DNA of 60,339 bases from assembly GCA_001628485.1 (NCBI GenBank), contig LURR01000003.1, forward strand, positions 1-60,339, in the 5' to 3' direction. Under the pieces are notes generated by a model. The model did not search any database. It was given only the letters and a program-made list of their open reading frames with translations, and had not been told where the DNA came from. A program made the translations under genes and the position numbers. Source of the DNA: Marine group II euryarchaeote REDSEA-S11_B3N4 (GTDB lineage Archaea; Thermoplasmatota; Poseidoniia; Poseidoniales; Thalassarchaeaceae). How positions within the stretch are numbered: the stretch's first letter is position 1; every line of letters begins with the position of its first letter. Of the stretch, positions 38,204 to 46,628 are shown in pieces.

Positions 38204-39127
38204 CTAATTGAGATTATGTTTTTCGGTCTGAGACTCCCCAAACAAAGTCACAGCGATGATAGCCGAGAAAATGAGGGCCATCCCAACTATCTGCTGTAAC
38301 GAAGGCTGCTCAGAAAGAAGGATTACACCCCAGACTATTGTGAGAACCGGTTGTAATAGAACCGCGAAGGAGGTATGTGCAGCTGGAAGGCGAGGGAGAG
38401 CGAATGTAATCGCAATCCACCCAATTACTTGGCATGATATGGCTAAAAGGAATAGCCACCCATGACCGGGCCAGTTCATTGTGAAGTCAATTGGTTCGAT
38501 GTCCAATCTTTTCAAGGGAGCGATTCCAACCAGAAGAAGCCCAATTGCTGCTCCTATGGTAGCATCGAATTGGAGATTCGAGGATGGGGCTTGGATTCTA
38601 TTCGAGTACCTGTACAGAATCAGGAAAGAAGAGTAGAAGATTGCTGCGACGATGCCTCCGATGACTCCCTTCAATGGATCTTCCCCATATGGTTCATCAT
38701 CCCAAATACCAGCTATGAAAACGAGTCCAATCATTACCATCGGCAATGCCAGTAATATCATCCGATTTGGCCTCTCACCGAATAGCCACCAACTAACTAA
38801 TGTGACAATGATTACCTGAGAGTTTCCGATCAATGTTGCTATTCCACTTCCAATGTAGTCAATGGCACTGTGATATCCTGCGAAGTCAATGGCTAGAAGG
38901 ATTCCAGCGACAAAGGTGAGAATCCTGCTTTTGAAGGATCTCTTATCTTCCCTGTTCAAATACAAAACTAGGATGAATAGGATTGGGATTGCGTAAACCA
39001 TTCTGAAGAAGGCCCCGGTAATCGGTGTTGTTTCGGATTGTATGTAGAGCAGTGGGGCAAACGAGAGTACAGAGGCGCCTGCAAGGGCTATCAGCATAAT
39101 TCGCCGGTCATCTGCCGGCGCCGTCAT
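38204..39127 (-). CDS. EamA/DMT-superfamily metabolite transporter
   Basis: 307 residues with about ten hydrophobic helices arranged as two EamA repeats. Recognisable family segments are the first-repeat end GSGIATLIGNSQVIIVTLVSWWLFGERP and the second-repeat end PAAHTSFAVLLQPVLTIVWGVILLSEQP, each followed by a G-x-x-L/I-I helix. Members export or import amino acids, nucleosides or other small metabolites; the substrate cannot be read from sequence. Convergent with map; the Grx4/BolA genes lie upstream on the same strand (9 bp between grx stop and this start). Confidence 0.9.
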   Translation of the reverse strand: MTAPADDRRIMLIALAGASVLSFAPLLYIQSETTPITGAFFRMVYAIPILFILVLYLNREDKRSFKSRILTFVAGILLAIDFAGYHSAIDYIGSGIATLIGNSQVIIVTLVSWWLFGERPNRMILLALPMVMIGLVFIAGIWDDEPYGEDPLKGVIGGIVAAIFYSSFLILYRYSNRIQAPSSNLQFDATIGAAIGLLLVGIAPLKRLDIEPIDFTMNWPGHGWLFLLAISCQVIGWIAITFALPRLPAAHTSFAVLLQPVLTIVWGVILLSEQPSLQQIVGMALIFSAIIAVTLFGESQTEKHNLN

Positions 39128-39136
39128 CGGCCCCCC

Positions 39137-39484
39137 TCACTCCGATGCTTTACTTTCATCGTTGAGCATGTTCTGAAGATCTCCCGATTCATACAGCTCT
39201 AGGGCGATATCGGACCCCCCAATCAATTCTCCATTGATGAAGACTTGAGGAATGGTCGGGAAATCTGACCACTCCTTCAGCGCTGGTCTTGCTCTAGGAT
39301 CCGAAAGGACGTTGACACTAGCAAATGTCTCCATGCCAAGTTCATTTGCTACCATGCTGATCACTTGAGCTCCTCTTGCTGAGAATCCACATTGTGGCTG
39401 GTCGGGTGTGCCCTTCATAAAAATCACAATTTTATTTTCGTCAACAACTTTTTGCAGTTCTTCGGGTGTCCAGTCAAAACTCAT
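39137..39484 (-). CDS. Monothiol glutaredoxin, Grx4 family
   Basis: 115 residues from the ATG at 39484, which has GGAGTGAT 4 nt upstream; the open frame runs 38 codons further but without homology. Contains IVIFMKGTPDQPQCGFSARG (monothiol CGFS active site), WSDFPTIPQVFINGELIGGSDIALELYESGDL. This family carries a bridging [2Fe-2S] cluster bound with glutathione or a similar thiol and often pairs with BolA. Its 5' end lies 5 bp after the BolA stop. Confidence 0.92.
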   Translation of the reverse strand: MSFDWTPEELQKVVDENKIVIFMKGTPDQPQCGFSARGAQVISMVANELGMETFASVNVLSDPRARPALKEWSDFPTIPQVFINGELIGGSDIALELYESGDLQNMLNDESKASE

Positions 39485-39489
39485 TTCAA

Positions 39490-39813
39490 TCACTCCTTCT
39501 TTGGTCTTCTGATATGTACCCCAAAGAACTCTGTCTCTTGACCGTGTGGGTCGAAAGCTGTCTTTGAATTCTTCTCTGCTTGTTTCGGAGTCATACATTT
39601 TAGATCTAGAGCATGCACAGTATTGTCGGAGATAAACTGCTTGAAATGGTTGAGAATTGGCTTCTGTCTTTGGAGCGGCATCACTCCCTCAAAGCTCTGG
39701 GAAATAACTCTGACATGGAAGTGGTCGCCTGTTCCATGTAAATCGGATACTTCTACCTCGGCGTCGGGAACTATCTTGAGAATCTCGTTTGTCATCCAAT
39801 CGGAGGTTACCAT
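39490..39813 (-). CDS. BolA-family protein
   Basis: 107 residues from the ATG at 39813 (39831 and 39795 are alternatives). BolA signature: VEVSDLHGTGDHFHVRVISQSFEG, with the conserved Gly-x-x-His-Phe-x-Val strand and a later His; RQKPILNHFKQFI is the C-terminal helix that normally reads RH..V...L. The acidic tail FDPHGQETEFFGVHIRRPKK is not typical. BolA proteins form Fe-S-bridged heterodimers with monothiol glutaredoxins. The Grx4 gene is immediately downstream, so a functional pair is very likely. Confidence 0.85.
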   Translation of the reverse strand: MVTSDWMTNEILKIVPDAEVEVSDLHGTGDHFHVRVISQSFEGVMPLQRQKPILNHFKQFISDNTVHALDLKCMTPKQAEKNSKTAFDPHGQETEFFGVHIRRPKKE

Positions 39814-39843
39814 GGCCCCGAAAGGAGGCATTCCGATATTAAA

Positions 39844-40524
39844 CTAAGTTTCCATGGCATTGGTTATTGATTCTAAATTCTCGGATATGGTTCCGTTATT
39901 GTTAATCAGTCCTGATCCGACCACTGCGACATCGACCCCCCAGTCTGCCACCAGTTTTGCATTGTGAAACTTGATCCCGCCGTCTATCATCAGTTTCGTT
40001 TTCCTCCCGCCATTTTCAATCTGCATATCTATTTCTTTACGCAGAGTCCTTACCTTTTCCTCTACTTCTGGAATGAATGACTGGCCCCCCTTTCCCGGGA
40101 CTACGGACATGACTAGAACTAGGTCAAGATCGTTCAGGATAGGCAGGACGTCCTTTACAGGAGTGTCAGGGTTTAGAACACAACCGGATAGGATACTGGA
40201 ATTGTGGAGACTGGAGATTAACCCTGGAAAATCTTCTACAGCCTCGATATGGGCGATTACCATGTTCACTCCTGCATCTGCATATTGCTCCCATGTCTCT
40301 TCTGCATTGTTGATCATCAGATGACAGTCGATGAAAACGTCCGGCCCTACTCTTTCCCTTACTGATCTGATTAGTGCTGGCCCAAACGTGATTGTCCTAT
40401 TTATGACCCAATTGCCGTCCATTACGTCCATATGTAACCAATCTATTCCAGCTTCGATGGCTGCATCCAGAGTTTCGCCTAATCTGCAGAAGTCTGCGGT
40501 AAGGATACTAGGTGTAATCTGCAT
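39844..40524 (-). CDS. rpe: Ribulose-phosphate 3-epimerase family protein
   Basis: 226 residues from the ATG at 40524 (AGGAAA just upstream); the frame extends 12 codons further. A TIM-barrel enzyme of the D-ribulose-5-phosphate 3-epimerase family: ITPSILTADFCRLGE at the start, WLHMDVMDGNWV with metal-binding His and catalytic Asp, FIDCHLMI, MSVVPGKGGQSF and LMIDGGIK with the second Asp. It interconverts ribulose-5-P and xylulose-5-P, or a related sugar phosphate. It lies just upstream of the BolA gene on the same strand. Confidence 0.9.
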   Translation of the reverse strand: MQITPSILTADFCRLGETLDAAIEAGIDWLHMDVMDGNWVINRTITFGPALIRSVRERVGPDVFIDCHLMINNAEETWEQYADAGVNMVIAHIEAVEDFPGLISSLHNSSILSGCVLNPDTPVKDVLPILNDLDLVLVMSVVPGKGGQSFIPEVEEKVRTLRKEIDMQIENGGRKTKLMIDGGIKFHNAKLVADWGVDVAVVGSGLINNNGTISENLESITNAMET

Positions 40525-40625
40525 ATTTCCTGTCAAAGGGGAAGGGGGGATGGTTCTCAATACCTTCTAAGAATTTCTAAATTCCAACACACATGTTGAT
40601 AGGATGCAATTGATTAGGTGGAATA

Positions 40626-40946
40626 ATGGGCAAGGTTGTTGATACTGGTGATGCAGACTTTGACGTGATGACAAAAAGTGACGAGTGGGTGCTTGCAGAT
40701 TTCTGGGCTCCATGGTGTGGACCCTGTAGGATGGTAGGGCCCGTTCTATCACAGATTGCAGATGAGAGGGAGATTACTATTGCAAAGGTGAACACTGATG
40801 TTAATCCACTTACCTCCGGAAGATTTGGAATTAGAGGCATACCAGCCCTAATTCTATTTAGAAACGGAGAGGTAGTCGACAGGATGACTGGTGCAATGCC
40901 TAAGCAAAGTATGGACTCGTGGCTAGACAGGCATATGAGTTCCTAG
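40626..40946 (+). CDS. Thioredoxin
   Basis: 106 residues with the classical active site [16 protein letters not shown] at about residues 26-41, the cis-Pro loop [17 protein letters not shown] and a normal-length thioredoxin fold. It reduces disulfides in the cytoplasm; no signal peptide. ATG preceded by AGGTGGAATA. Its stop overlaps the convergent STAND gene by 4 bp. Confidence 0.95.
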   Translation: MGKVVDTGDADFDVMTKSDEWVLADFWAPWCGPCRMVGPVLSQIADEREITIAKVNTDVNPLTSGRFGIRGIPALILFRNGEVVDRMTGAMPKQSMDSWLDRHMSS

Positions 40947-42517
40947 TTCTCATTTCTATTCAGTCTGTCCAATCTTTCTTGGAAGGGCTTTCCAACTTCT
41001 CTCAATAGCCTGGCTCGTAGAGCTTCATGTAACCACATCCCCTCTTCTAATTCTAACATCAAACCCCTCTCGATTAGTTGTCCAGGAGGGTTGCCATCTA
41101 CTCCAGCGGCCTTGGCTAGTTTTTCCCATGGTACTGGCCTATCAGAGGTGGCCAAAATGGATAGGATCTCCCTGTGTGGTTTTGGAAGAACATTGAGAAT
41201 CTCTTCATCCAGGAACCTGAGCCAGTCTTCATGCATTGTCTGTCCGTACAACTCGAGCAATTCTACGGCCAGAGGATGCCCTCCTGTCGCCCTATGTATC
41301 TCAGAAGCATGAACGTTCTCGGGTATGTTGATTTGTTCTATCCATGATTCTATCTCCTCTTGTTTCAGGCCTGATAAGGCCATTTCTGATACCTTATCCA
41401 AGGTATGCACATATCTACGATCGTAGAATGCCAAATTCGTGCGGGAGATCATCAATAGTCTCAGATTGGTATTTTCGGCTATCTGGAGAAGTGCCCCGAA
41501 GAGATGGTCTCCCTGACTACCAATATTGTGAACGTCATCTAGAATTACCAGGGTTTCGATTCCTTGATTGTGCTCAATTAATGAGTCCTCGTCTTGAAGA
41601 TGGGCAGTTAGACGGCGTCTGAATGAGTCGATTTCCAATCTCGCTGCTGGTTTGTAGGGGAGGGTATCTAAGACGTTGTACGGGTCTTCGGATTCATCTC
41701 TGATACCTATTCGATGTAGGAGACTAGTGGCGATACCTAAGGAGGAATCCCAAGGCTGACAAGGATAGTACATTGTATTTAGTCCACTAGAATTGGTCAT
41801 TAACTCAGAAATCCAGTGTGAGACTAGAGTGGTCTTACCACATCCGGCTATCCCAGAAAGAGTGAGGAGCGGTTTTCCTGATTGGTACCAGTTATCGAGA
41901 CTTGTCATTTCTTCCTTTCTTCCATGAACTATACGAGTCTTTGGTGGAGCGGTGTTGTATGTTGAATGAGCACCAGTGAGGAGTGAAATCGACCCCGGTT
42001 TCGGTTCTGCAGTGCCTCCGGCCACGAGGGCCCCAAAACGAATATCTCCGAAATTTAGTACACCCTCATGTTGTGCATGCATCAAAATCTGCAATAGGCT
42101 TAGGCCAGCCTGGAGTTTGTTCGCAGCCTCATCTGCTCGTATTTCCAGTACCTCTCCCTCTTTCGATCTAATCAGTACTAAAATGGAACGAAGTTCAGAA
42201 ATCCTCTCTCTTGCGGTTTCCCTCCCTTCATCGGTTAGTTGCCATGTCTTTTGTCTTCGGTTGTCTCCTCTGACTGGCCTGCTGTGTTGCGAAATAAGTC
42301 CCTGAGAGTTTAGTTGCCTCATTGCTCGAGAGACATTTGGAGGATGCAAGGCGCAGGATTCTGCTATCCCAGAGCGAGTTACATCTGAGGTGACTATGAA
42401 GTGGTCCGCTTGAAAGTCCTGCTCCCAGAGATGTAGAATTATCCTATCAGGAACCGGGACATTGGGGCTTGAATTATGGCGTGCCACGGAATAGACGGTA
42501 GGGGAATGTAGCATCAA
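40943..42517 (-). CDS. Winged-helix / STAND-type ATPase transcriptional regulator
   Basis: 524 residues. Residues about 20-105 form a MarR-like winged helix ([27 protein letters not shown], then a basic wing [20 protein letters not shown]). After a linker, a STAND/NB-ARC ATPase follows: P-loop [14 protein letters not shown] at about residue 220, Walker [13 protein letters not shown], sensor LLMISRTN and a [14 protein letters not shown] motif typical of NACHT/NB-ARC GxP regions. The C-terminus has a second helical winged-helix-like region. Such proteins are ligand-gated regulators. The target is unknown. The small ORF at 42535-42762 lies just upstream on the same strand. Confidence 0.85.
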   Translation of the reverse strand: MMLHSPTVYSVARHNSSPNVPVPDRIILHLWEQDFQADHFIVTSDVTRSGIAESCALHPPNVSRAMRQLNSQGLISQHSRPVRGDNRRQKTWQLTDEGRETARERISELRSILVLIRSKEGEVLEIRADEAANKLQAGLSLLQILMHAQHEGVLNFGDIRFGALVAGGTAEPKPGSISLLTGAHSTYNTAPPKTRIVHGRKEEMTSLDNWYQSGKPLLTLSGIAGCGKTTLVSHWISELMTNSSGLNTMYYPCQPWDSSLGIATSLLHRIGIRDESEDPYNVLDTLPYKPAARLEIDSFRRRLTAHLQDEDSLIEHNQGIETLVILDDVHNIGSQGDHLFGALLQIAENTNLRLLMISRTNLAFYDRRYVHTLDKVSEMALSGLKQEEIESWIEQINIPENVHASEIHRATGGHPLAVELLELYGQTMHEDWLRFLDEEILNVLPKPHREILSILATSDRPVPWEKLAKAAGVDGNPPGQLIERGLMLELEEGMWLHEALRARLLREVGKPFQERLDRLNRNEN

Positions 42518-42534
42518 GGTTAGGGACTTGCAAT

Positions 42535-42762
42535 TCAGTCGATTTCAACGATGCAAAACGGATATTCTGATTGCATAGGCGGTAAAAAAAGTTGATTGCA
42601 GTCTCTAACAACAGAAGACAGGCTCAGTATGCTTCCTACCCCCATGCTCACTGAAACTGGCATCATTGAAACCGGGCTAGGAATGTAGTCTTCGCCTGTC
42701 TGAGATAATATTAGCTGTATTCCATATCGGTCCACTAATTGCACGATCGCGCGAGTCTGCAT
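42535..42762 (-). CDS. Possible small protein upstream of the STAND regulator
   Basis: 75 codons from an ATG, filling most of the gap between the ferritin-like and STAND genes. The N-terminal half reads like a protein (TRAIVQLVDRYGIQLIL), and the Met/Val/Ser-rich middle is moderately hydrophobic. No Shine-Dalgarno sequence is seen, but CTAATATT lies just upstream. The rest of this region holds nothing else. It could be a leader peptide or noise; kept with low confidence. Confidence 0.35.
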   Translation of the reverse strand: MQTRAIVQLVDRYGIQLILSQTGEDYIPSPVSMMPVSVSMGVGSILSLSSVVRDCNQLFLPPMQSEYPFCIVEID

Positions 42763-42795
42763 GAATATTAGGGATTAATGTCAGGATGTTTCCGG

Positions 42796-43218
42796 CTATT
42801 CTTTCATCATCATCCTAAGCTCCTCTACTGAGCGTTGTTCGTCGAAGTAGACTACTTCTAGCGAGTCATAAAGTTCCGAGTCTCCGAGTTCCTCTACCAA
42901 AGGCAAAATCCTGCCATAGATTTCCGCTGCTGCCTTTTCTGTTTGGTACGCCTCTTCGAGTATTTCCTTGTAATTTGAAGTGTGAACTATCGGAGATGGG
43001 TCTCTCTCAGTTATGGCAGTTCCATCCAGTTTTACGATAGCGGAGCGAACTGTGGCAGCGTGCATCACAGATTCGTTCACTTCATTGCTGAAGTGAGCGG
43101 ATAGATGGAGCCTATGAATCCCTGAGACGTATGCAGAATAGTGAGCATACATGGCTATTGCTCTTAGTTCCCAAGATAAAGCTTGATTTAGCGCTTCGAC
43201 TAATTGACTGTTCGACAT
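42796..43218 (-). CDS. Ferritin-like / bacterioferritin-like di-iron protein
   Basis: 140 residues from the ATG at 43218 (GGAG about 10 nt upstream). Four-helix bundle with ferritin-like iron ligands: WELRAIAMYAHYSAY, SNEVNESVMHAATVRSAI, AYQTEKAAAEIYGRIL and YFDEQRSVEELRMMM. Glu residues plus E-x-x-H-type motifs recur in the expected helices. Roles in the family are iron storage or peroxide detoxification. The gene is divergent from the M32 peptidase gene. Confidence 0.78.
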   Translation of the reverse strand: MSNSQLVEALNQALSWELRAIAMYAHYSAYVSGIHRLHLSAHFSNEVNESVMHAATVRSAIVKLDGTAITERDPSPIVHTSNYKEILEEAYQTEKAAAEIYGRILPLVEELGDSELYDSLEVVYFDEQRSVEELRMMMKE

Positions 43219-43319
43219 ATCTCTCGTACTCCTATTTGTGGCGAGTGCTATCAATACTCGCTTTCGACTAGAGTTTTTTCGGCCGCAACATATGTGTCTG
43301 TGTCCTGACTCGAGTAGAC

Positions 43320-44822
43320 GTGAGTGCGTACGAAGAATTACTGACGAGGCTGAAAGATATCGACTTGATTAGACAGATAGGGAGCCTATTGAGTTGGGAT
43401 CAGGAGGTGCTGATGCCTCCAAAGGCAGCTCCTCTGAGGGCGGAGCAACTTGCTTGGATTTCGAAGACTGCCCATGAGAGGCTAACTGACGCCAGAATAG
43501 GAGAAATATTGGATGAGATCGAGTCCAATGATGATATGGATGAAATTACATCGGCGAATATCAGGCTTGCGAGGGAGGCTTTTGACAGGGCAACGAAATT
43601 GCCTACAGAGTTCGTCGAAGAGATGGCGAAGCATCGTTCCAGGGCTCTGATTTCTTGGACTGAGGCGAGGGAGAAGGACGATTTCTCAATCTTCCGTGAT
43701 GATCTCGAAATAGCGATTGGTCATGCAAGGATGAAGGCCGATTTCTTCGGATATGATGGTCTGAGATACGATGCCCTGCTCGATCTTTATGAGAGCGGTC
43801 TAACCGTGGAAAGACTCGACCCGCTGTTCTCGGGTCTTAGAGAAAATGTGGCACCCCTGATTAAGGAAGTAGTGGAAAGGGGCGAAGGGCCAGACCTCTC
43901 ATGGGTTACTGAAAGCACATGGAGTCAGAAAGCACAGGAGGAGTTGAGCCAAAGTGTTTCTGAGGCAATAGGTTTCGATTTCGAGGCAGGGAGGAGGGAT
44001 CTATCCACTCACCCTTTCTGTGGGGGGCCTAATCCCGACGATGTTAGGTGGACAACTCGCTATAGTGAAGAGGATCCGTTCGGATCGCTGTTTGGTTCAA
44101 TGCATGAAACAGGTCACGGCACGTACGAACAGGGTAGACCTAGGGATTTGGACTTCCAACCAGCAGGGAAGGCAAACGGTCTCGGGATTCACGAGAGTCA
44201 AAGTCGCCTCTGGGAGAATCAGATAGGAAGATCCAGGGAATTTTGTGAATGGTCCATCCCGTTGTGGAGGAAGTTCTTCCCAGAAAATATGGACGGAGTC
44301 AGCGCAGAGCAACTATGGCAGGCAGTTAATTTGGTGAAGCCTGGGTTAATCAGGGTAGATGCTGATGAGGCCACATACAATCTACACATCATGATAAGGT
44401 ATGAGATCGAAAAGCAACTCATTGCTGGCGAAATAGATGTAGATGATCTTCCTGATGCTTGGGACGAAATGTACAATGAATACTTGGGAATTAGAGCTCC
44501 GAACCGTACACTGGGGGTGCTTCAGGATATTCACTGGTCAATGGGTGCAATCGGCTACTTCCCAACGTACACTCTCGGGAATTTATACGCTGCTCAACTG
44601 CTCGAGTCAGCTAGAAATGATCTCCCAGAACACGACACTCAGATTAGGGAGGGGGACTTCTTCCCGCTACTCAAATGGATGAGAGATAATGTCCACTCAA
44701 GGGGGAGCGTGCTAGAGCCAGCGGAATTAATCAAGGAAGCAACTGGACAGGACCCTTCCCCTGATGCTTTCATAAGATATCTTGGCTCAAAGGTTGAGAG
44801 GCTGTACGGAGTTAGTGCTTAG
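43320..44822 (+). CDS. Carboxypeptidase Taq, M32 family metallopeptidase
   Basis: 500 residues from a GTG at 43320, the usual length for the family. The zinc motif HETGH (in MHETGHGTYEQG) lies near residue 261, with a Glu about 30 residues later in GIHESQSRLWEN as third ligand. The N-terminus (LTRLKDIDLIRQIGSLLSWDQEVLMPPKAAPLRAEQLAWIS) is the typical M32 opening, and the C-terminus (GYFPTYTLGNLYAAQLLE) is also diagnostic. It removes C-terminal residues from peptides. A propeller-protein gene follows 16 bp downstream. Confidence 0.95.
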   Translation: MSAYEELLTRLKDIDLIRQIGSLLSWDQEVLMPPKAAPLRAEQLAWISKTAHERLTDARIGEILDEIESNDDMDEITSANIRLAREAFDRATKLPTEFVEEMAKHRSRALISWTEAREKDDFSIFRDDLEIAIGHARMKADFFGYDGLRYDALLDLYESGLTVERLDPLFSGLRENVAPLIKEVVERGEGPDLSWVTESTWSQKAQEELSQSVSEAIGFDFEAGRRDLSTHPFCGGPNPDDVRWTTRYSEEDPFGSLFGSMHETGHGTYEQGRPRDLDFQPAGKANGLGIHESQSRLWENQIGRSREFCEWSIPLWRKFFPENMDGVSAEQLWQAVNLVKPGLIRVDADEATYNLHIMIRYEIEKQLIAGEIDVDDLPDAWDEMYNEYLGIRAPNRTLGVLQDIHWSMGAIGYFPTYTLGNLYAAQLLESARNDLPEHDTQIREGDFFPLLKWMRDNVHSRGSVLEPAELIKEATGQDPSPDAFIRYLGSKVERLYGVSA

Positions 44823-44838
44823 AAGAGATGGGGTGCAT

Positions 44839-45924
44839 ATGACAGTTTCCAGTCTTAATGACTACTCCTCCCTAATCAGGAATATTGGAGGGGAGTGTGC
44901 CTTCGTCAGAGTCTCAGGTGAATTACTGTTATCGGGTTCCAAATCAGGAGAGGTTGCTTGCTGGGATTTGAACAGCGGTAAAGAGATGTGGAGGTCCAAG
45001 TTTGAGGGTCCTTGTTCCAATGCGGATTCCAACAAAGATTTCCTGTTCTTCACAGAGTCAGATAGAGTTCATGCAATTATGTTGTCCTCTGGAGATGAGG
45101 CTTGGTGCGTGGAGCTTGAGGGTTCGAGCGATCTTGTTAGAGTTTCATCAGAATGTGTTTGGGTGACTTCGTCTGTTTACAACTTCGAGATTCAGGACTA
45201 TTCAGATGGTTCGGTATGGAAAATTGACTATTCCGGAAAAGTTAGGTGGAAGGGGGACACGATAGGGAGAGCCTGGTCTCTTTCTGATTTTCAGGGACAG
45301 GCAATCATGGGACTTAGTAGGCCTAAGTGTGGATATGCCATTGCATCCGAAACAGGGATTGAATATCTTGAGTTGGAAGAAAAAAAGCCGATAACTGCTG
45401 GATGTAAATTAGATGGGGGAGGGATAGTTTTCGGGCATAGCAATGGATCAGTGACTGAGATATATGGGGGAGTTAGCTCTACCGTTAGCTTAGGAGACTC
45501 TGCTATCCGCGCGATGGATTGCGGAAGTAGTTGGGTTGTAGGGCTCGATTCTGGAGTCGTTTCAACCGGCAAATCCCTTGGATCTTGGAAGATAGAGTCT
45601 TTGGAGTCCATTGATGTAGTTTCATTCGGTCCTTCGTTGGACGATGTCGCAGGCATATGGTATTCGTCATGGAACGATAAAGGAGGAATTTTCCTAGTCG
45701 ACTCGTCAATTGGGAGTCTGCAGCTCGAGCTCTCTCACGAATCTAGGATAGTAGCGTGTTTCGCTACTGAGCATACGATTTGCTTTGGGGATATTAGCGG
45801 ATGCATACATGTGATCGAGGAGGAGGTTCTCCGGCGTCGTTTCGGAAGGCTCCCAGAAACAGATATTGAATCTGGAAGAGAGTCGGAGCTCAGGAAGAAA
45901 ATACGTGCACTGCGAGGTGCCTAA
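44839..45924 (+). CDS. PQQ-like beta-propeller protein
   Basis: 361 residues from the ATG at 44839; a frame extension to 44782 overlaps the peptidase gene and is less likely. Repeated strands such as LLSGSKSGEVACWDLNSGKEMWRSKFEG and GSVWKIDYSGKVRWKGDT are the PQQ-like/YVTN propeller pattern (GxVxxxDxxSGxxxW). No signal peptide and no cofactor-binding residues can be assigned. It ends with a charged helix (RRRFGRLPETDIESGRESE). Function unknown; likely a scaffold or interaction platform. Same direction as the upstream M32 peptidase. Confidence 0.8.
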   Translation: MTVSSLNDYSSLIRNIGGECAFVRVSGELLLSGSKSGEVACWDLNSGKEMWRSKFEGPCSNADSNKDFLFFTESDRVHAIMLSSGDEAWCVELEGSSDLVRVSSECVWVTSSVYNFEIQDYSDGSVWKIDYSGKVRWKGDTIGRAWSLSDFQGQAIMGLSRPKCGYAIASETGIEYLELEEKKPITAGCKLDGGGIVFGHSNGSVTEIYGGVSSTVSLGDSAIRAMDCGSSWVVGLDSGVVSTGKSLGSWKIESLESIDVVSFGPSLDDVAGIWYSSWNDKGGIFLVDSSIGSLQLELSHESRIVACFATEHTICFGDISGCIHVIEEEVLRRRFGRLPETDIESGRESELRKKIRALRGA

Positions 45925-45988
45925 TTTGCAATGGAAAAACATCCCCAAGAACCCCTATTTCCAGTGAACTGCTCTAATATTGGCGAAA

Positions 45989-45998
45989 TGTTTATGAG
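45989..45998 (+). promoter_or_regulatory. TATA-like box for the structured RNA
   Basis: TGTTTATGAG in the otherwise gene-free 45925-46628 region lies about 25 bp before the GC-rich structured block that starts near 46018. This is box A position for a plus-strand transcript starting about 46018-46024. Confidence 0.45.
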
Positions 45999-46017
45999 CC
46001 ACCCATTACCCTGTGTT

Positions 46018-46590
46018 CTTTGCCGCTCCGGGGGAGTGGTGTGAGGGCGCTTCAGCGCGACTCGCGGGCCACAAAAACCGAGCCCCGAAACCGGGGCGGT
46101 AGAACCGAAATCCGAAAGGAAATCGGGGAAAGGCTGGAGCGTCTGTGGACGCAAAGGCCGCGGCGAATAAATCGGACAAACTGGAGGTAACGAAGGGGAG
46201 AGCGAGATAGGAGCTGAAGAGATACACATGCGTAGGGGGAAGAGAATGAACCTGGGTCATGTAGGTGGGGAACGAGGCAGAGATAACCGGACGCAAGGAA
46301 GGGGAAGGAAACCAAGGGAAACACCGGGCAACAAGGGCGGGGAGACCCGTGGAGGAGCCAGTATCGAGACGTGAAAGGAAAAGCGGAGACGAAGTACCAG
46401 AAGCGGATGCGGCGAGTGAGAGGGAGATCTATCATGAGTCGGAAAACGACAAAGGAAGAGCATGAAGTTCCGGAGTCTTCTACCCGGGGGAACCCGGGCC
46501 TTCGGGCCCGGGGGACACCCGGACCCTGCGGAGTTAACAGGGGGGGAAGCTCCCCCATGTGCTGAACCCCCTGTTGCTCCCACCTGAAAT
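46018..46590 (+). ncRNA. Candidate long structured noncoding RNA, family unknown
   Basis: This GC-rich block fills a 700-bp gap with no credible protein gene. Hairpins read on the plus strand include GCGC-UUCA-GCGC (46047-46058), GCCCCG-AAAC-CGGGGC (46082-46097), CCGA/UCGG over UCC-GAAA-GGA (46105-46126, tandem A-A internal loop), GCGUC-UGUG-GACGC (46139-46152), CGGG-GAGA-CCCG (46338-46349) and an 8-bp GC stem with a UUCG tetraloop (46493-46512), enclosed by CCGGG/CCCGG. A 9-bp stem AACAGGGGG/CCCCCUGUU (46536-46575) lies near the end. GNRA and UUCG loops are orientation-specific and favour the plus strand. No RNase P core (GAAAGUC / ACAGAA) or SRP helix 8 motif was found. Ends are approximate. 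Confidence 0.55.
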
Positions 46591-46628
46591 CGGCCCAGAA
46601 ATTTTCTGAAGACTAGTGAAACTGTTGC

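Larger units (their letters stand above)
45925..46628. other. 700-bp gap without a protein gene, occupied by the structured RNA candidate
   Basis: Between the propeller-protein stop and the fumarase stop there is no ORF I accept. Minus-strand frames up to 168 codons are Pro/Arg/Ser/Phe-rich, lack initiation signals and differ from the acidic neighbours; they mirror a purine-rich plus strand. The first 90 bp hold the TATA-like box, the rest the candidate RNA, and the last 40 bp nothing recognised. Confidence 0.7.

Noticed and set aside
38083-38211. 42-codon plus-strand ORF between map and the DMT transporter
   Set aside because: No ribosome binding site or family, overlaps the transporter stop, and the gap is short and convergent.
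39485-39598. 38-residue N-terminal extension of the glutaredoxin
   Set aside because: It overlaps the BolA gene, has no homology, and a good Shine-Dalgarno precedes the internal ATG.
46052-46558. 168-codon minus-strand ORF in the gene-free block
   Set aside because: Its composition (Pro, Arg, Ser, Phe) is unlike any neighbour, it overlaps two other long frames, and the plus strand shows RNA structure. It reflects purine-rich DNA.
46018-46590. RNase P or SRP RNA identity for the structured block
   Set aside because: The conserved RNase P core strings and the SRP helix 8 loop were not found on either strand by eye.
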